NCBI GenBank assembly: GCA_905210085.1
Contig: CAJLVJ010000009.1
Coordinates: 1 to 47,733 of the forward strand
Length of the DNA: 47,733 nt
Source: an uncultured Collinsella sp.
GTDB lineage: Bacteria; Actinomycetota; Coriobacteriia; Coriobacteriales; Coriobacteriaceae
Direction: 5' to 3'
This document shows positions 8,044-15,421 of the stretch, piece after piece (position 1 is the stretch's first letter; each line of letters opens with the position of its first letter). A program made the position numbers and the translations under genes. Under the pieces are notes generated by a model. The model made no database searches and was not told the origin of the DNA. It saw only the letters and a program-made list of their open reading frames with translations.

Positions 8044-8104
8044 AAATTGCGCGCTGGCGTCGGATGGCATTGTCTGCAGTGGTGATGATCGTTACGAACT
8101 GCAT
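8030..8104 (-). CDS. Arginine-rich leader peptide of argG
   Basis: A 24-codon ORF beginning MQFVTIITT and ending IRRQRAISRRR before TAA. Six of the last ten codons are arginine, three of them consecutive CGA codons at the very end. The ribosome binding site AAAGGAG (8111-8117) is perfect with a 6-nt spacer, stronger than those of many full-length genes here. It lies 205 nt upstream of the argG ATG on the same strand. This is the classic layout of an amino-acid leader peptide, here for the product of the pathway controlled. It is too short to be recognised by homology. Confidence 0.72.
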   Translation of the reverse strand: MQFVTIITTADNAIRRQRAISRRR

Positions 8105-8207
8105 CTGCCTCTCCTTTCACCTATCGCCGGGCGCAATTCTAATATCGTAAACGGTACCTTTTCCTCGGTAAGCGGTTGTTTTTCCGTCTCCGTTTTCGAT
8201 GGTCGCT

Positions 8208-8235
8208 ATATTACGCTAAAGTGCCCGCAGCACAA
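8208..8235 (-). promoter_or_regulatory. Candidate promoter of the argG leader transcript
   Basis: On the minus strand TTGTGC (8230-8235) and TAATAT (8208-8213) are separated by 16 bp. Transcription would begin near 8200, about 95 nt before the leader peptide start. The spacing is acceptable and the -10 is good; the -35 is moderate. Confidence 0.4.
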
Positions 8236-8378
8236 GCGACAAATTCAAATTTCTGAAAAGTTTTTTCATTACTTTGTGAAGCGTGGTGCAAATACGCTCC
8301 GTTCCTGCGAAAATACGCCCGACTACGAATTGATGGTTATAACGTCTGAAACAATCTCGAAACGAAAGGCTCGCTTTT

Positions 8379-9206
8379 ATGCAAACTTACGAATCGGACG
8401 CCAATATCGGAAACATTAAGATTCTCGCCGTCGACATGGACAAGACGCTGCTGACCGACGAGCGCGTGCTGCCCCAGGGTCTTGATGAGCGCCTGGACAA
8501 GCTCGCCGACGCCGACATCGTATTCTGCCCCGCCAGCGGACGTCCCGCCCCCAAGCTCGAGGAGATGTTCGAGGGCATCAAGAACCGCCTCGCCTTTTGT
8601 CCCGACAACGGAGCTTGCGTGATCTATCGCGGCAGCTATATCTATAAGAGCAATATCGACGTAGAGCTGTATCAGCAGGTCTTGAACCGTGCCTCGGAGG
8701 ATCCTCGCGCTGTCCCCGTCCTGTGCTGCTTCGACGAGTTCTACGTGCTTGCCCGCGACCATCAATACCACGACGAGATCAGCGTCTACTACAACACAAT
8801 CAACTACGTCGACAGCTTTGAGGGCATTGATTTCGAGTCCAACAAGATTTCGGTCTTCTTCCCCGGCTACGACGCCGAGCCCGCTTTCCGCGAGACCTAT
8901 AGCCCCGAGTTCTCGGATAAGCTCTACGTCACCAACGCTGGGCGCGAGTGGATCGACTTTATGAACCTGGGCGTCGACAAGGGCGCCGGCGTCGCTCACC
9001 TGTGCGAGCACCTGGGCATCGATATCGCCGACGCCGCCGCCGTGGGCGATACGTACAACGACATCCCCATGCTGGAGCGCGTTGGTCACAGCTTTATCGT
9101 GGACAATGCCGAGGAGCACATGAACGCGCACGCCAAGTGGCGCATTCCGAGCAACAACGACGGGGGCGTACTGACGCTCATCGACGCCATCCTGGCGGCT
9201 CGTTAA
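8379..9206 (+). CDS. Cof-type HAD-IIB family phosphatase
   Basis: A 275-residue HAD hydrolase with a C2 cap, the type that dephosphorylates sugar phosphates, nucleotides or cofactors. Motif I is VDMDKTLL (D19, D21), motif II is CPASGRPAP near 50, the motif III lysine is K201 in GVDKGAGV, and motif IV is GDTYND (G223-D228). Length is normal for Cof proteins. ATG at 8379 has GAAAGG 9 nt upstream. The gene is alone on the plus strand, divergent from argG; the 554-base space between them is largely argG leader. Substrate unknown. Confidence 0.88.
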   Translation: MQTYESDANIGNIKILAVDMDKTLLTDERVLPQGLDERLDKLADADIVFCPASGRPAPKLEEMFEGIKNRLAFCPDNGACVIYRGSYIYKSNIDVELYQQVLNRASEDPRAVPVLCCFDEFYVLARDHQYHDEISVYYNTINYVDSFEGIDFESNKISVFFPGYDAEPAFRETYSPEFSDKLYVTNAGREWIDFMNLGVDKGAGVAHLCEHLGIDIADAAAVGDTYNDIPMLERVGHSFIVDNAEEHMNAHAKWRIPSNNDGGVLTLIDAILAAR

Positions 9207-9217
9207 CGTGGCTCGTT

Positions 9218-9346
9218 GGGCCTGGCCGGGCGGCACGGGTTAACTTTTCGCTCGGTCAGGTCCTGCGCAAGACGAAAGCCACATTAAGTGGCTTTCTTTG
9301 CGTGCGGAATCTACGAAAAGTTAACCCGTGCCGCCCGGCCAGGCCC
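9218..9346. repeat. Long palindromic element with perfect 33-bp arms
   Basis: Positions 9218-9250 and 9314-9346 are perfect reverse complements over 33 bases, enclosing 63 bases that contain a second hairpin (GAAAGCCAC at 9274-9282 with GTGGCTTTC at 9288-9296) extended by CGCAA/TTGCG. The element lies 11 bases after the HAD stop. No ORF is inside and no U-tract follows. The inner edge of the arm (CACGGGTTAACTTTTCGCTC) resembles the element at 22934-23041 and a single copy at 12260, suggesting a dispersed family. Confidence 0.75.
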
Positions 9347-9415
9347 TAGGTTTACTTACCTGCCGCCAAGATGGCGTCTTGAGTGTCTAGATACTTAGGC
9401 TGAATTTAATTGAAC

Positions 9416-9456
9416 GAAGGACGCTCCTTGTTGATAAGGGGCGTCCTTCTGTTTTT
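9416..9456 (+). terminator. Terminator between the HAD gene and polA (probably bidirectional)
   Basis: GAAGGACGC (9416-9424) pairs with GCGTCCTTC (9441-9449), and CCTT (9426-9429) with AAGG (9436-9439), with one mismatch and a 6-nt loop. TGTTTTTGG follows on the plus strand. It lies between two convergent genes and 28 nt past the polA stop on the other strand. Confidence 0.75.
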
Positions 9457-9483
9457 GGTTACTTTGGAACTGTGGTTGCTTCC

Positions 9484-12234
9484 CTATTTAGCGTCGGCCC
9501 AGGTTATGCCGGTGCTGGCTTCGGCGATTAGGGGGACGCGGAGGTCTACTACGTGTTCCATGACGTCGCGGACCATGGTGGTCAGGCGCTCGACTTCATC
9601 GACGGGGCACTCAAAGTCCAGTTCGTCGTGTACCTGCAAGATCATGTGGGCGGCAAAGCCCTCCTCTTCCAGACGGCGGCTTACGCGGGCCATCGCGATC
9701 TTGATGATGTCGGCGGCGGTTCCCTGCATGGGGTGGTTCATGGCCGTGCGCTCGCCAAAACCGCGGAGTTGCGGGTTTTTGGCCTTGAGCTCCGGAATAT
9801 GACGACGGCGGCCGTACATGGTCTCGGCGTAGCCCGTCTGCTTGGCGCGCGCCACCACGTTGTCGAGGAATGTACGCACGCCCGGGTAGGCCTCGTAGTA
9901 GCGGTCGATCATGTCACGCGCCTCGGCCATCGAGATATGCAGCGACTGTGACAGACCATAGGCCTGCTGGCCGTACACGATGCCAAAGTTCACGGCCTTG
10001 GCGCGACTGCGCAGGTCGGGCGTTACCTCGGACACCGGCACACCAAATACGCGCGCCGCCGTCTCGGCATGGAAGTCCTCGCCCTCGTTAAAGGCGCGCA
10101 CCAAGTGCTCGTCACCCGAGAGATGTGCCAGCAGACGCAGCTCTATCTGCGAGTAGTCCACCGCCAAAAAGACGCTTCCCTCGCCTGCCGAAAACGCCGT
10201 CTTGACGGTACGACCCAGCTCCGAGCGCGTCGGGATGTTCTGCAGGTTCGGGTCGCTCGAGGACAGACGCCCCGTTGCCGTGATGGTCTGGTTGTACGTG
10301 GTGTGCACGCGACCGTCACCACGGCGCAGCGGGCCCAGCGTATCCAGATAGGTGGACTTGATTTTGGACTTTTCACGCCAATCCAAGATCAGACGCACGA
10401 TTTCGTGGTCGCGGGCAAGGTCGCTCAACACCTTGGCGTTGGTCGAATAGTAGCCGCGCTTAGTCTTCTTGAGGCCCTTGGTCGGAAGCCCCATCACATC
10501 AAAGAGCACATGCGACAGCTGCATGGGACTGCCAATATTAAAGGTCTCGTCACCCGCCAGGTCGCGAATGCTGCGCTCGACCTCGGTGATCTGGGTCGCC
10601 AGGCCCTCGGACAGATTACGCAGGCGGTCGGGATCCACGAGCATTCCCGCGCGCTCCATCTTGGCAAGCACCGGCACGAGCGGCATCTCGATGCCATCGA
10701 ACACGTTGGCGGCATTCTCACGGGCCATGCACTCGCGCAACGGCGTCACGAGCGCCAGCGTCAGAGCCGCAGTACGGGCGGCAGGCGCTGGAGCGTCCTC
10801 ACCAGCACCCTCTGCACCGCGCGCCGCAGGCAACGCCATCTGCAGATACGTATCGGCAAGATATGCCTCATCGAACTCGGAGCGATCGGAATCCAGCAGA
10901 TAGGCAGCGACCACGGTATCGAAGATACGCGTGGAATCGGCAGCGAGCGGATCCATGAGCTCGGGCTCAGAAGAATCGATGGGCGAAAGCTCGTGCAGCA
11001 GCGCCTTCGTATCCGGGCTCGCCACGCGGCCCTCCATAAACAGGCGCGCAAGCACGCCGGCGATCACACCGTGAGCGAAGTTGAAGCCATCGACTACGGC
11101 AGTGGAGGCGCCGTCGCCCTCCTCGAGCGCGAACAGGCCCTTGGACGTCGCCAACCACAGCGTGCGCGTCAGTCCAAAGAGCGCGCCCTCTTCCTTATCG
11201 TCGTCCACCACGGCGGCGACCCACTCGCCAGCATCAATCGCGCGGGAGACCTCAGCCGCAACGGCACCAAGCGCGTCAGCATCGCCGGCGGCTGCGCGAA
11301 CCATCGCAGGTATCTCAAACACACTGGAGGAGGCAGCAGCGCCACCCTCGTCACCGATCAGCGCCAAGAAACGGTTCTGCATGGCAGTGATGCCGAGCGT
11401 ACCCAGTGCCGCGGAAACCTCATCGGCAGAATACGCCGGGAAGGACGTCGCCTCAAAATCGAGCTCAACGGGCGCATCGGTGCGGATGGTCGCCACCTTA
11501 CGGCTCAGCAGTGCGTCGTCGATGTGTGCACGCAGGTTCTCGCCCATCTTGCCCTTGACCTCGTCGGCATGTGCGATGACCTCGTCCAGGCTACCGTACT
11601 GTGCAATGAGCGCGCTCGCCTTTTTGGGGCCGATGCCCGGCACGCCGGGGATGTTATCGGACGTGTCGCCCTTCAGACCATAAAAGTCGGACACGAGCGC
11701 CGGCGTGATGCCGTGATACAGATCGTCTACGCTCTCGGGCGTCATGATCGCCACGTCAGACAGGCCCTTGCGGGTCGAGACCACGTTGACGTGCTCGGTC
11801 ACGAGCTGATACATATCGCGATCACCGGTCACCAGCAGCATGTCACAGCCGGCCTGCTCGCCCAGGCGCGCCATAGTACCCAGGATGTCATCGCCTTCCC
11901 AGCCCTCGGACTGCAAAATCGGCACGTTGAGCGCGGCGAGCAGCTCCTTAATCATGGGAAACTGCGCGTGCAGATCGGGGTCCATGGGCGGGCGCTGCGC
12001 CTTGTACTGCGGCAGCATCTCCATGCGCACGCGCGGCTTGCCCTTGTCAAACGCCACAACAACGCCGTCGGGGCTAAAGGCATCGATCATCTTGAGAAAC
12101 ATGTTCAGGAAGCCAAAGATCGCGTTGGTGGGGCGGCCGTCCGGCGCGTTCATGGTCGGCGGCACGGCGTGGAAGGCGCGATGCATGAGCGAGTTGCCGT
12201 CGATAACGGCAAAGGTACGGCGCTTGTCAGACAT
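9484..12234 (-). CDS. polA: DNA polymerase I
   Basis: A 916-residue family A polymerase used in lagging-strand maturation and repair. The N-terminal 5'-nuclease domain begins AVIDGNSLMHRAFHA and has the helix-hairpin-helix GLKGDTSDNIPGVPGIGPKK. The polymerase domain has DPNLQNIPTR, motif A DYSQIELRLLAHLS, motif B RSRAKAVNFGIVYG and motif C QVHDELDFE. The middle domain lacks the DxE signature of the 3'-5' exonuclease (the place reads WVAAVVDDDKEEGALFG), so proofreading is probably lost, as in other Actinobacteria. ATG at 12234 has GAGG 8 nt upstream. Monocistronic, divergent from the M18 peptidase gene. Confidence 0.96.
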   Translation of the reverse strand: MSDKRRTFAVIDGNSLMHRAFHAVPPTMNAPDGRPTNAIFGFLNMFLKMIDAFSPDGVVVAFDKGKPRVRMEMLPQYKAQRPPMDPDLHAQFPMIKELLAALNVPILQSEGWEGDDILGTMARLGEQAGCDMLLVTGDRDMYQLVTEHVNVVSTRKGLSDVAIMTPESVDDLYHGITPALVSDFYGLKGDTSDNIPGVPGIGPKKASALIAQYGSLDEVIAHADEVKGKMGENLRAHIDDALLSRKVATIRTDAPVELDFEATSFPAYSADEVSAALGTLGITAMQNRFLALIGDEGGAAASSSVFEIPAMVRAAAGDADALGAVAAEVSRAIDAGEWVAAVVDDDKEEGALFGLTRTLWLATSKGLFALEEGDGASTAVVDGFNFAHGVIAGVLARLFMEGRVASPDTKALLHELSPIDSSEPELMDPLAADSTRIFDTVVAAYLLDSDRSEFDEAYLADTYLQMALPAARGAEGAGEDAPAPAARTAALTLALVTPLRECMARENAANVFDGIEMPLVPVLAKMERAGMLVDPDRLRNLSEGLATQITEVERSIRDLAGDETFNIGSPMQLSHVLFDVMGLPTKGLKKTKRGYYSTNAKVLSDLARDHEIVRLILDWREKSKIKSTYLDTLGPLRRGDGRVHTTYNQTITATGRLSSSDPNLQNIPTRSELGRTVKTAFSAGEGSVFLAVDYSQIELRLLAHLSGDEHLVRAFNEGEDFHAETAARVFGVPVSEVTPDLRSRAKAVNFGIVYGQQAYGLSQSLHISMAEARDMIDRYYEAYPGVRTFLDNVVARAKQTGYAETMYGRRRHIPELKAKNPQLRGFGERTAMNHPMQGTAADIIKIAMARVSRRLEEEGFAAHMILQVHDELDFECPVDEVERLTTMVRDVMEHVVDLRVPLIAEASTGITWADAK

Positions 12235-12259
12235 ATTGAATACCTCGCTTTGGGCTGGG

Positions 12260-12276
12260 CACGGTTTGCTCACTCC
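12260..12276 (+). repeat. Single copy of the palindromic-element core
   Basis: CACGGTTTGCTCACTCC here is identical to the core of the element at 22963-22983 except that the latter has a 4-nt TTCT insertion. It sits in the polA/M18 intergenic space, just upstream of polA. No matching second arm is visible nearby, so it may be a decayed or half copy, or chance. Confidence 0.35.
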
Positions 12277-12400
12277 AGTTTACACGCTCCCCGCCCCGCG
12301 GCCACCTCACATCAAGCTCCCCCGCCACCGTGAGCCCGCGCGTGATACGATGGCTCACGGTACATCAACCAGCACGATCGATCCGAAAGGAGCCTGCGTC

Positions 12401-13798
12401 ATGGAGCGTCCCTGCGCATGGAAAAAGTACACGCCACAGCAAGTCGAGGAGCTCGAGGAGCTTTGCCGCGGCTATAAGCAGTTTTTGAGCGAGAACAAGA
12501 CCGAGCGCCTGTGCGTCAAGACCGGCATCAAGATGGCCGAGGAGGCGGGATACGTCGACCTGGAGACCGTGATCGCCGAAGGCCGCGAGCTCAAGGCAGG
12601 CGACAAGGTGTACGCCGCCAATCACGGCAAGGACCTCATGCTCGTCAACCTGGGCACCGCCCCGCTCGAGCAGGGCTTTAACATCCTGGGCGCCCACGTG
12701 GACTCGCCGCGCCTGGACCTTAAGCAGAATCCCGCCTTCGAGGCCGGCGACATGGCCTACCTCGACACGCACTACTACGGCGGCGTCAAGAGCTACCACT
12801 GGGTGGCCTCCCCGCTTGCACTCGTGGGCGTCATCTGCAAAAAGGACGGCACCACCGTCGACATCAACATCGGTGACAAGGCCGACGATCCGGTCTTTAC
12901 CATCTCCGACCTGCTGATCCACCTCTCGAGCGAGCAGATGGCCAAGCCCGCCAAGGACGCCGTCGACGCCGAGATCCTCGACGTGATCGTGGGCGGCCGT
13001 CCCGTCAAGTTCGATGAGGACGACAAGGACGCCCCCAAGGAGCCCGTCAAGCAGATGTTCCTGGACATCCTCAAGGAGCAGTACGACGTCGAGGAGGAGG
13101 ACTTCCTCTCCGCCGAGATCGAGGTCGTGCCCGCCGGCCCCGCCCGCGACATGGGCCTCGACCGTTCCATGATTCTGGGCTATGGTCACGACGACCGCGT
13201 CTGCGCTTACCCCTCCATGCTCGCCCAGATCAATGTGGCCAATGTCGAGCGCACGAGCATCACGCTCATCGTCGACAAGGAGGAGATCGGCTCCGTGGGT
13301 GCCACCGGTATGACGAGCCGCTTCTTCGAGAACACCGTCGCCGAGATCATGACGCTCGCCGGCGAGGATAGCCCGCTGGCCCTGCGCCGCGCACTCGCCC
13401 GCAGCCGCATGCTCTCCTCCGACGTGTCCGCCGGCTTCGACCCGGGCTATGCCGGCAAGTTCGAGACCAAAAACGCCGCCTTTATGGGTCGCGGCCTGTG
13501 CTTTAACAAGTACACGGGCAGCCGCGGCAAGGGTGGCTCGAACGACGCCGACGCCGAATACGTGGCCCTCGTCCGCGACATCATGGACGAGGCAGGCGTG
13601 GACTTCCAGACCTGCGAGCTCGGCCGCGTCAACGCGGGTGGCGGCGGCACCATCGCCTACATCATGGCCAAGTACGGCATGAACGTCATCGACTCCGGCG
13701 TTGCCGTCCTGTCCATGCACGCCCTGTGGGAGGTCGCCAACAAGGCCGACATCTACGAGGCCTACCGCGGCTACAAGGCCTTCATCGAGCGAGCCTAA
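12401..13798 (+). CDS. M18 family aminopeptidase (aspartyl aminopeptidase-like)
   Basis: A 465-residue metallopeptidase of family M18, which removes N-terminal (often acidic) residues from peptides in the cytoplasm using two metal ions. Metal and catalytic blocks are visible: GAHVDSPRLDLK near residue 95, VDKEEIGSVGATG in the middle, DVSAGFDPGYAG, and MHALWEVANKAD near the C-terminus. Length matches the family. The frame stays open far upstream, but ATG at 12401 is chosen for its AAAGGAG 8 nt upstream. A hairpin (CCGTGAGCC / GGCTCACGG) lies in the divergent space before it. Substrate specificity is not readable from sequence. Confidence 0.92.
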   Translation: MERPCAWKKYTPQQVEELEELCRGYKQFLSENKTERLCVKTGIKMAEEAGYVDLETVIAEGRELKAGDKVYAANHGKDLMLVNLGTAPLEQGFNILGAHVDSPRLDLKQNPAFEAGDMAYLDTHYYGGVKSYHWVASPLALVGVICKKDGTTVDINIGDKADDPVFTISDLLIHLSSEQMAKPAKDAVDAEILDVIVGGRPVKFDEDDKDAPKEPVKQMFLDILKEQYDVEEEDFLSAEIEVVPAGPARDMGLDRSMILGYGHDDRVCAYPSMLAQINVANVERTSITLIVDKEEIGSVGATGMTSRFFENTVAEIMTLAGEDSPLALRRALARSRMLSSDVSAGFDPGYAGKFETKNAAFMGRGLCFNKYTGSRGKGGSNDADAEYVALVRDIMDEAGVDFQTCELGRVNAGGGGTIAYIMAKYGMNVIDSGVAVLSMHALWEVANKADIYEAYRGYKAFIERA

Positions 13799-13813
13799 CC
13801 AACCCTTCATCAG

Positions 13814-13886
13814 TTGCGGTGAAATACGGACTAAACTGGCCCATAAACGGCCAAAACAGACCGTATTCCACCGCAATTTCTTTTTT
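13814..13886 (+). terminator. Long hairpin with T-rich tail after the M18 gene
   Basis: TTGCGGTGAAATACGG (13814-13829) pairs with 13861-13876 with one mismatch. Inside, TGGCC (13837-13841) pairs with GGCCA (13849-13853). TTTCTTTTTT follows directly. This fits a terminator for the M18 gene, but the 31-nt internal sequence and long arms resemble the other large inverted repeats in this window. It ends only 15 nt before the yaaA ATG. Confidence 0.65.
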
Positions 13887-13901
13887 GGCAGAGGAGAGTT
13901 C

Positions 13902-14711
13902 ATGCTGCAGGTCATCATTTCGCCCGCCAAGCAGATGCGCGCGGCCCAAGATGCTTTTGAAGTCCTGGGCATCCCACCCTTTGTGCGCGAGACGGCTCGC
14001 CTCCACCGCGCACTGCTAGATATCGAGCGGAATGAAGGCAGCGGCGGCCTGCAGGCGCTGTGGAACGTGAGTGACAAACTGCTGGGGCCTTGCCTCAACA
14101 CCCTGCATGAGTTCGGGCCCATCCTGAAAAGCGGCGATCTCGACAATCCCGCACTCGCTCGCCACCTCTCCCCTGCCGTCATGTCCTATCACGGCATTCA
14201 ATACCAGAGCATGGCACCCGAGGTGATGGATTCCGCGCAGCTCGCATGGCTGCAAGACCATCTGTGGATCCTCTCCGGCCTCTACGGATGCGTACGCCCC
14301 TTTCATGCCGTCGAACCGTATCGGCTGGAGATGGGCGCGAAGCTCGCCGTTGACGATGCCCGAGACCTCTACGCGTTTTGGAGCGACAAGCTCGCGCGGG
14401 CTATCGCCCCGGCAGGCTCAAACACCACGATCGTCAACCTCGCCAGCGTAGAGTATGCCAAAGCCGTTCTGCCCCACCTCGCGGGCGACGCCACGGCCGT
14501 CACATGCCTCTTTGGCGAGGGTATCCGCAACGGGAAGCCCATCCAACGGTCGACCGCCAGCAAAAAGGCGCGCGGCTCCATGGTGCGGTGGATGGCAGAA
14601 AACAAGCTCGAGGATGCAAGCGAACTCACCGCATTCAATATCGGCTATCGGCACATCCCCGAGCTTTCAGACAAAAACACCCTGGTTTTCATGAACGCGC
14701 AGGCACAATAG
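13902..14711 (+). CDS. yaaA: Peroxide stress protein YaaA (DUF328)
   Basis: A 269-residue protein of the YaaA family. In E. coli YaaA lowers free intracellular iron during hydrogen peroxide stress; its biochemical activity is poorly defined and it binds DNA. The protein opens MLQVIISPAKQM, the family hallmark, and has SGLYGCVRPFHAVEPYRLEMG, FWSDKLARAI and NLASVEYAKAV blocks in the right order. ATG at 13902 has GAGGAG 6 nt upstream. It follows the M18 gene after a terminator-like hairpin and is convergent with the membrane protein gene at 14735. Confidence 0.93.
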   Translation: MLQVIISPAKQMRAAQDAFEVLGIPPFVRETARLHRALLDIERNEGSGGLQALWNVSDKLLGPCLNTLHEFGPILKSGDLDNPALARHLSPAVMSYHGIQYQSMAPEVMDSAQLAWLQDHLWILSGLYGCVRPFHAVEPYRLEMGAKLAVDDARDLYAFWSDKLARAIAPAGSNTTIVNLASVEYAKAVLPHLAGDATAVTCLFGEGIRNGKPIQRSTASKKARGSMVRWMAENKLEDASELTAFNIGYRHIPELSDKNTLVFMNAQAQ

Positions 14712-14734
14712 GCCCGCCGTTTCCAAACACCCCA

Positions 14735-15250
14735 TTACTCCGCCAAGCCATCGGCCTTTGCAATCTCGCTCGTCGAGCCATCTTGGTAGGTAATCTTAAC
14801 GTGCTCTACGTCGGATACCGTAACGCCCGACGGAGGTTCCAGACGCCACTCCGTCAGAGCGATATCCATGGTCGTGGGCACGCCCCCTTGATCTTTGAGC
14901 TTCACCGTGAGTGTTTTGATTGCCGCATCAAACGTCACGCGTTCGATTTCTTCGCCCGGAATAGACCCGCCGCTCAGCTGCAGCTGCACAAACTCGTCGC
15001 ACGGATACCAATAGTCGCCGGGTGCGGCAACCGTGTTGCCACCAGAAACTTTCATGGTCATAATCGGCAGGCCCTCGTCGGCTTCAAACTCCCAGGCGGC
15101 GCCGCCACGACCGCCGAACGTCCAAATACAAAAGGCAATCACCAGCACGGCAAGCACCGCAAAACCAATCGCGACCAACCCATGGTGCGCACGGCTTTCC
15201 TCGGCCGATACATCCCATTGCGTCTCTCGATATAGATGCTTGTCTTCCAT
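14735..15250 (-). CDS. Hypothetical single-pass membrane protein, 171 residues
   Basis: Not recognised. A short charged N-terminus (MEDKHLYRETQWDVSAEES) is followed by one hydrophobic helix at about residues 25-46 (LVAIGFAVLAVLVIAFCIW) and an extracytoplasmic beta-rich domain of about 120 residues with repeated V/T strands and acidic patches. The arrangement suggests an N-in, C-out anchored protein. ATG at 15250 has GGAGG 5 nt upstream. It is divergent from thiC; its start lies about 50 nt from the thiC -10 hexamer. No link to thiamine is evident. Confidence 0.75.
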   Translation of the reverse strand: MEDKHLYRETQWDVSAEESRAHHGLVAIGFAVLAVLVIAFCIWTFGGRGGAAWEFEADEGLPIMTMKVSGGNTVAAPGDYWYPCDEFVQLQLSGGSIPGEEIERVTFDAAIKTLTVKLKDQGGVPTTMDIALTEWRLEPPSGVTVSDVEHVKITYQDGSTSEIAKADGLAE

Positions 15251-15300
15251 GTACGCCTCCCCACAGGCACGCTCGTTAGGCCAATCGTACCCATTCGAGC

Positions 15301-15306
15301 TATACT
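15301..15306 (+). promoter_or_regulatory. thiC -10 hexamer
   Basis: TATACT lies 17 nt upstream of the first base of the TPP riboswitch, the expected distance for a transcript that starts just before the aptamer. No good -35 is seen at 17 bp spacing. Confidence 0.45.
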
Positions 15307-15322
15307 TGAGCCCATTACATAA

Positions 15323-15417
15323 ACGGGGAGCTTGCAGGACAAGACGGCAGGCTGAGACTGGGCGCGCCCGCCCTGACCCGCAAACCTGATATGGGTAATG
15401 CCAACGAAGGGAGCCGT
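15323..15417 (+). promoter_or_regulatory. TPP riboswitch (THI element) of thiC
   Basis: The conserved aptamer pieces are in order: CGGGGAGC, GGCTGAGA, ACCTGATATGGGTAATGCC, AACGAAGGGAG. A short P1 helix can form between ACGG (15323-15326) and CCGT (15414-15417). The aptamer's final GAAGGGAG is also the thiC ribosome binding site (8 nt before the ATG), and the P1 3' strand lies between it and the start codon. When thiamine pyrophosphate binds, the ribosome binding site would be held in the aptamer, so control is most likely translational. Confidence 0.93.
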
Positions 15418-15421
15418 GCCA

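Noticed and set aside
7961..8419. Plus-strand 152-codon open frame upstream of the Cof-type HAD gene
   Set aside because: No ribosome binding site, composition unlike a protein, overlaps the HAD start, and the region is better explained as the argG leader on the other strand.
12365..14182. 605-codon minus-strand frame opposite the M18 peptidase and yaaA
   Set aside because: Both plus-strand genes are unmistakable by motif; the minus frame is a shadow.
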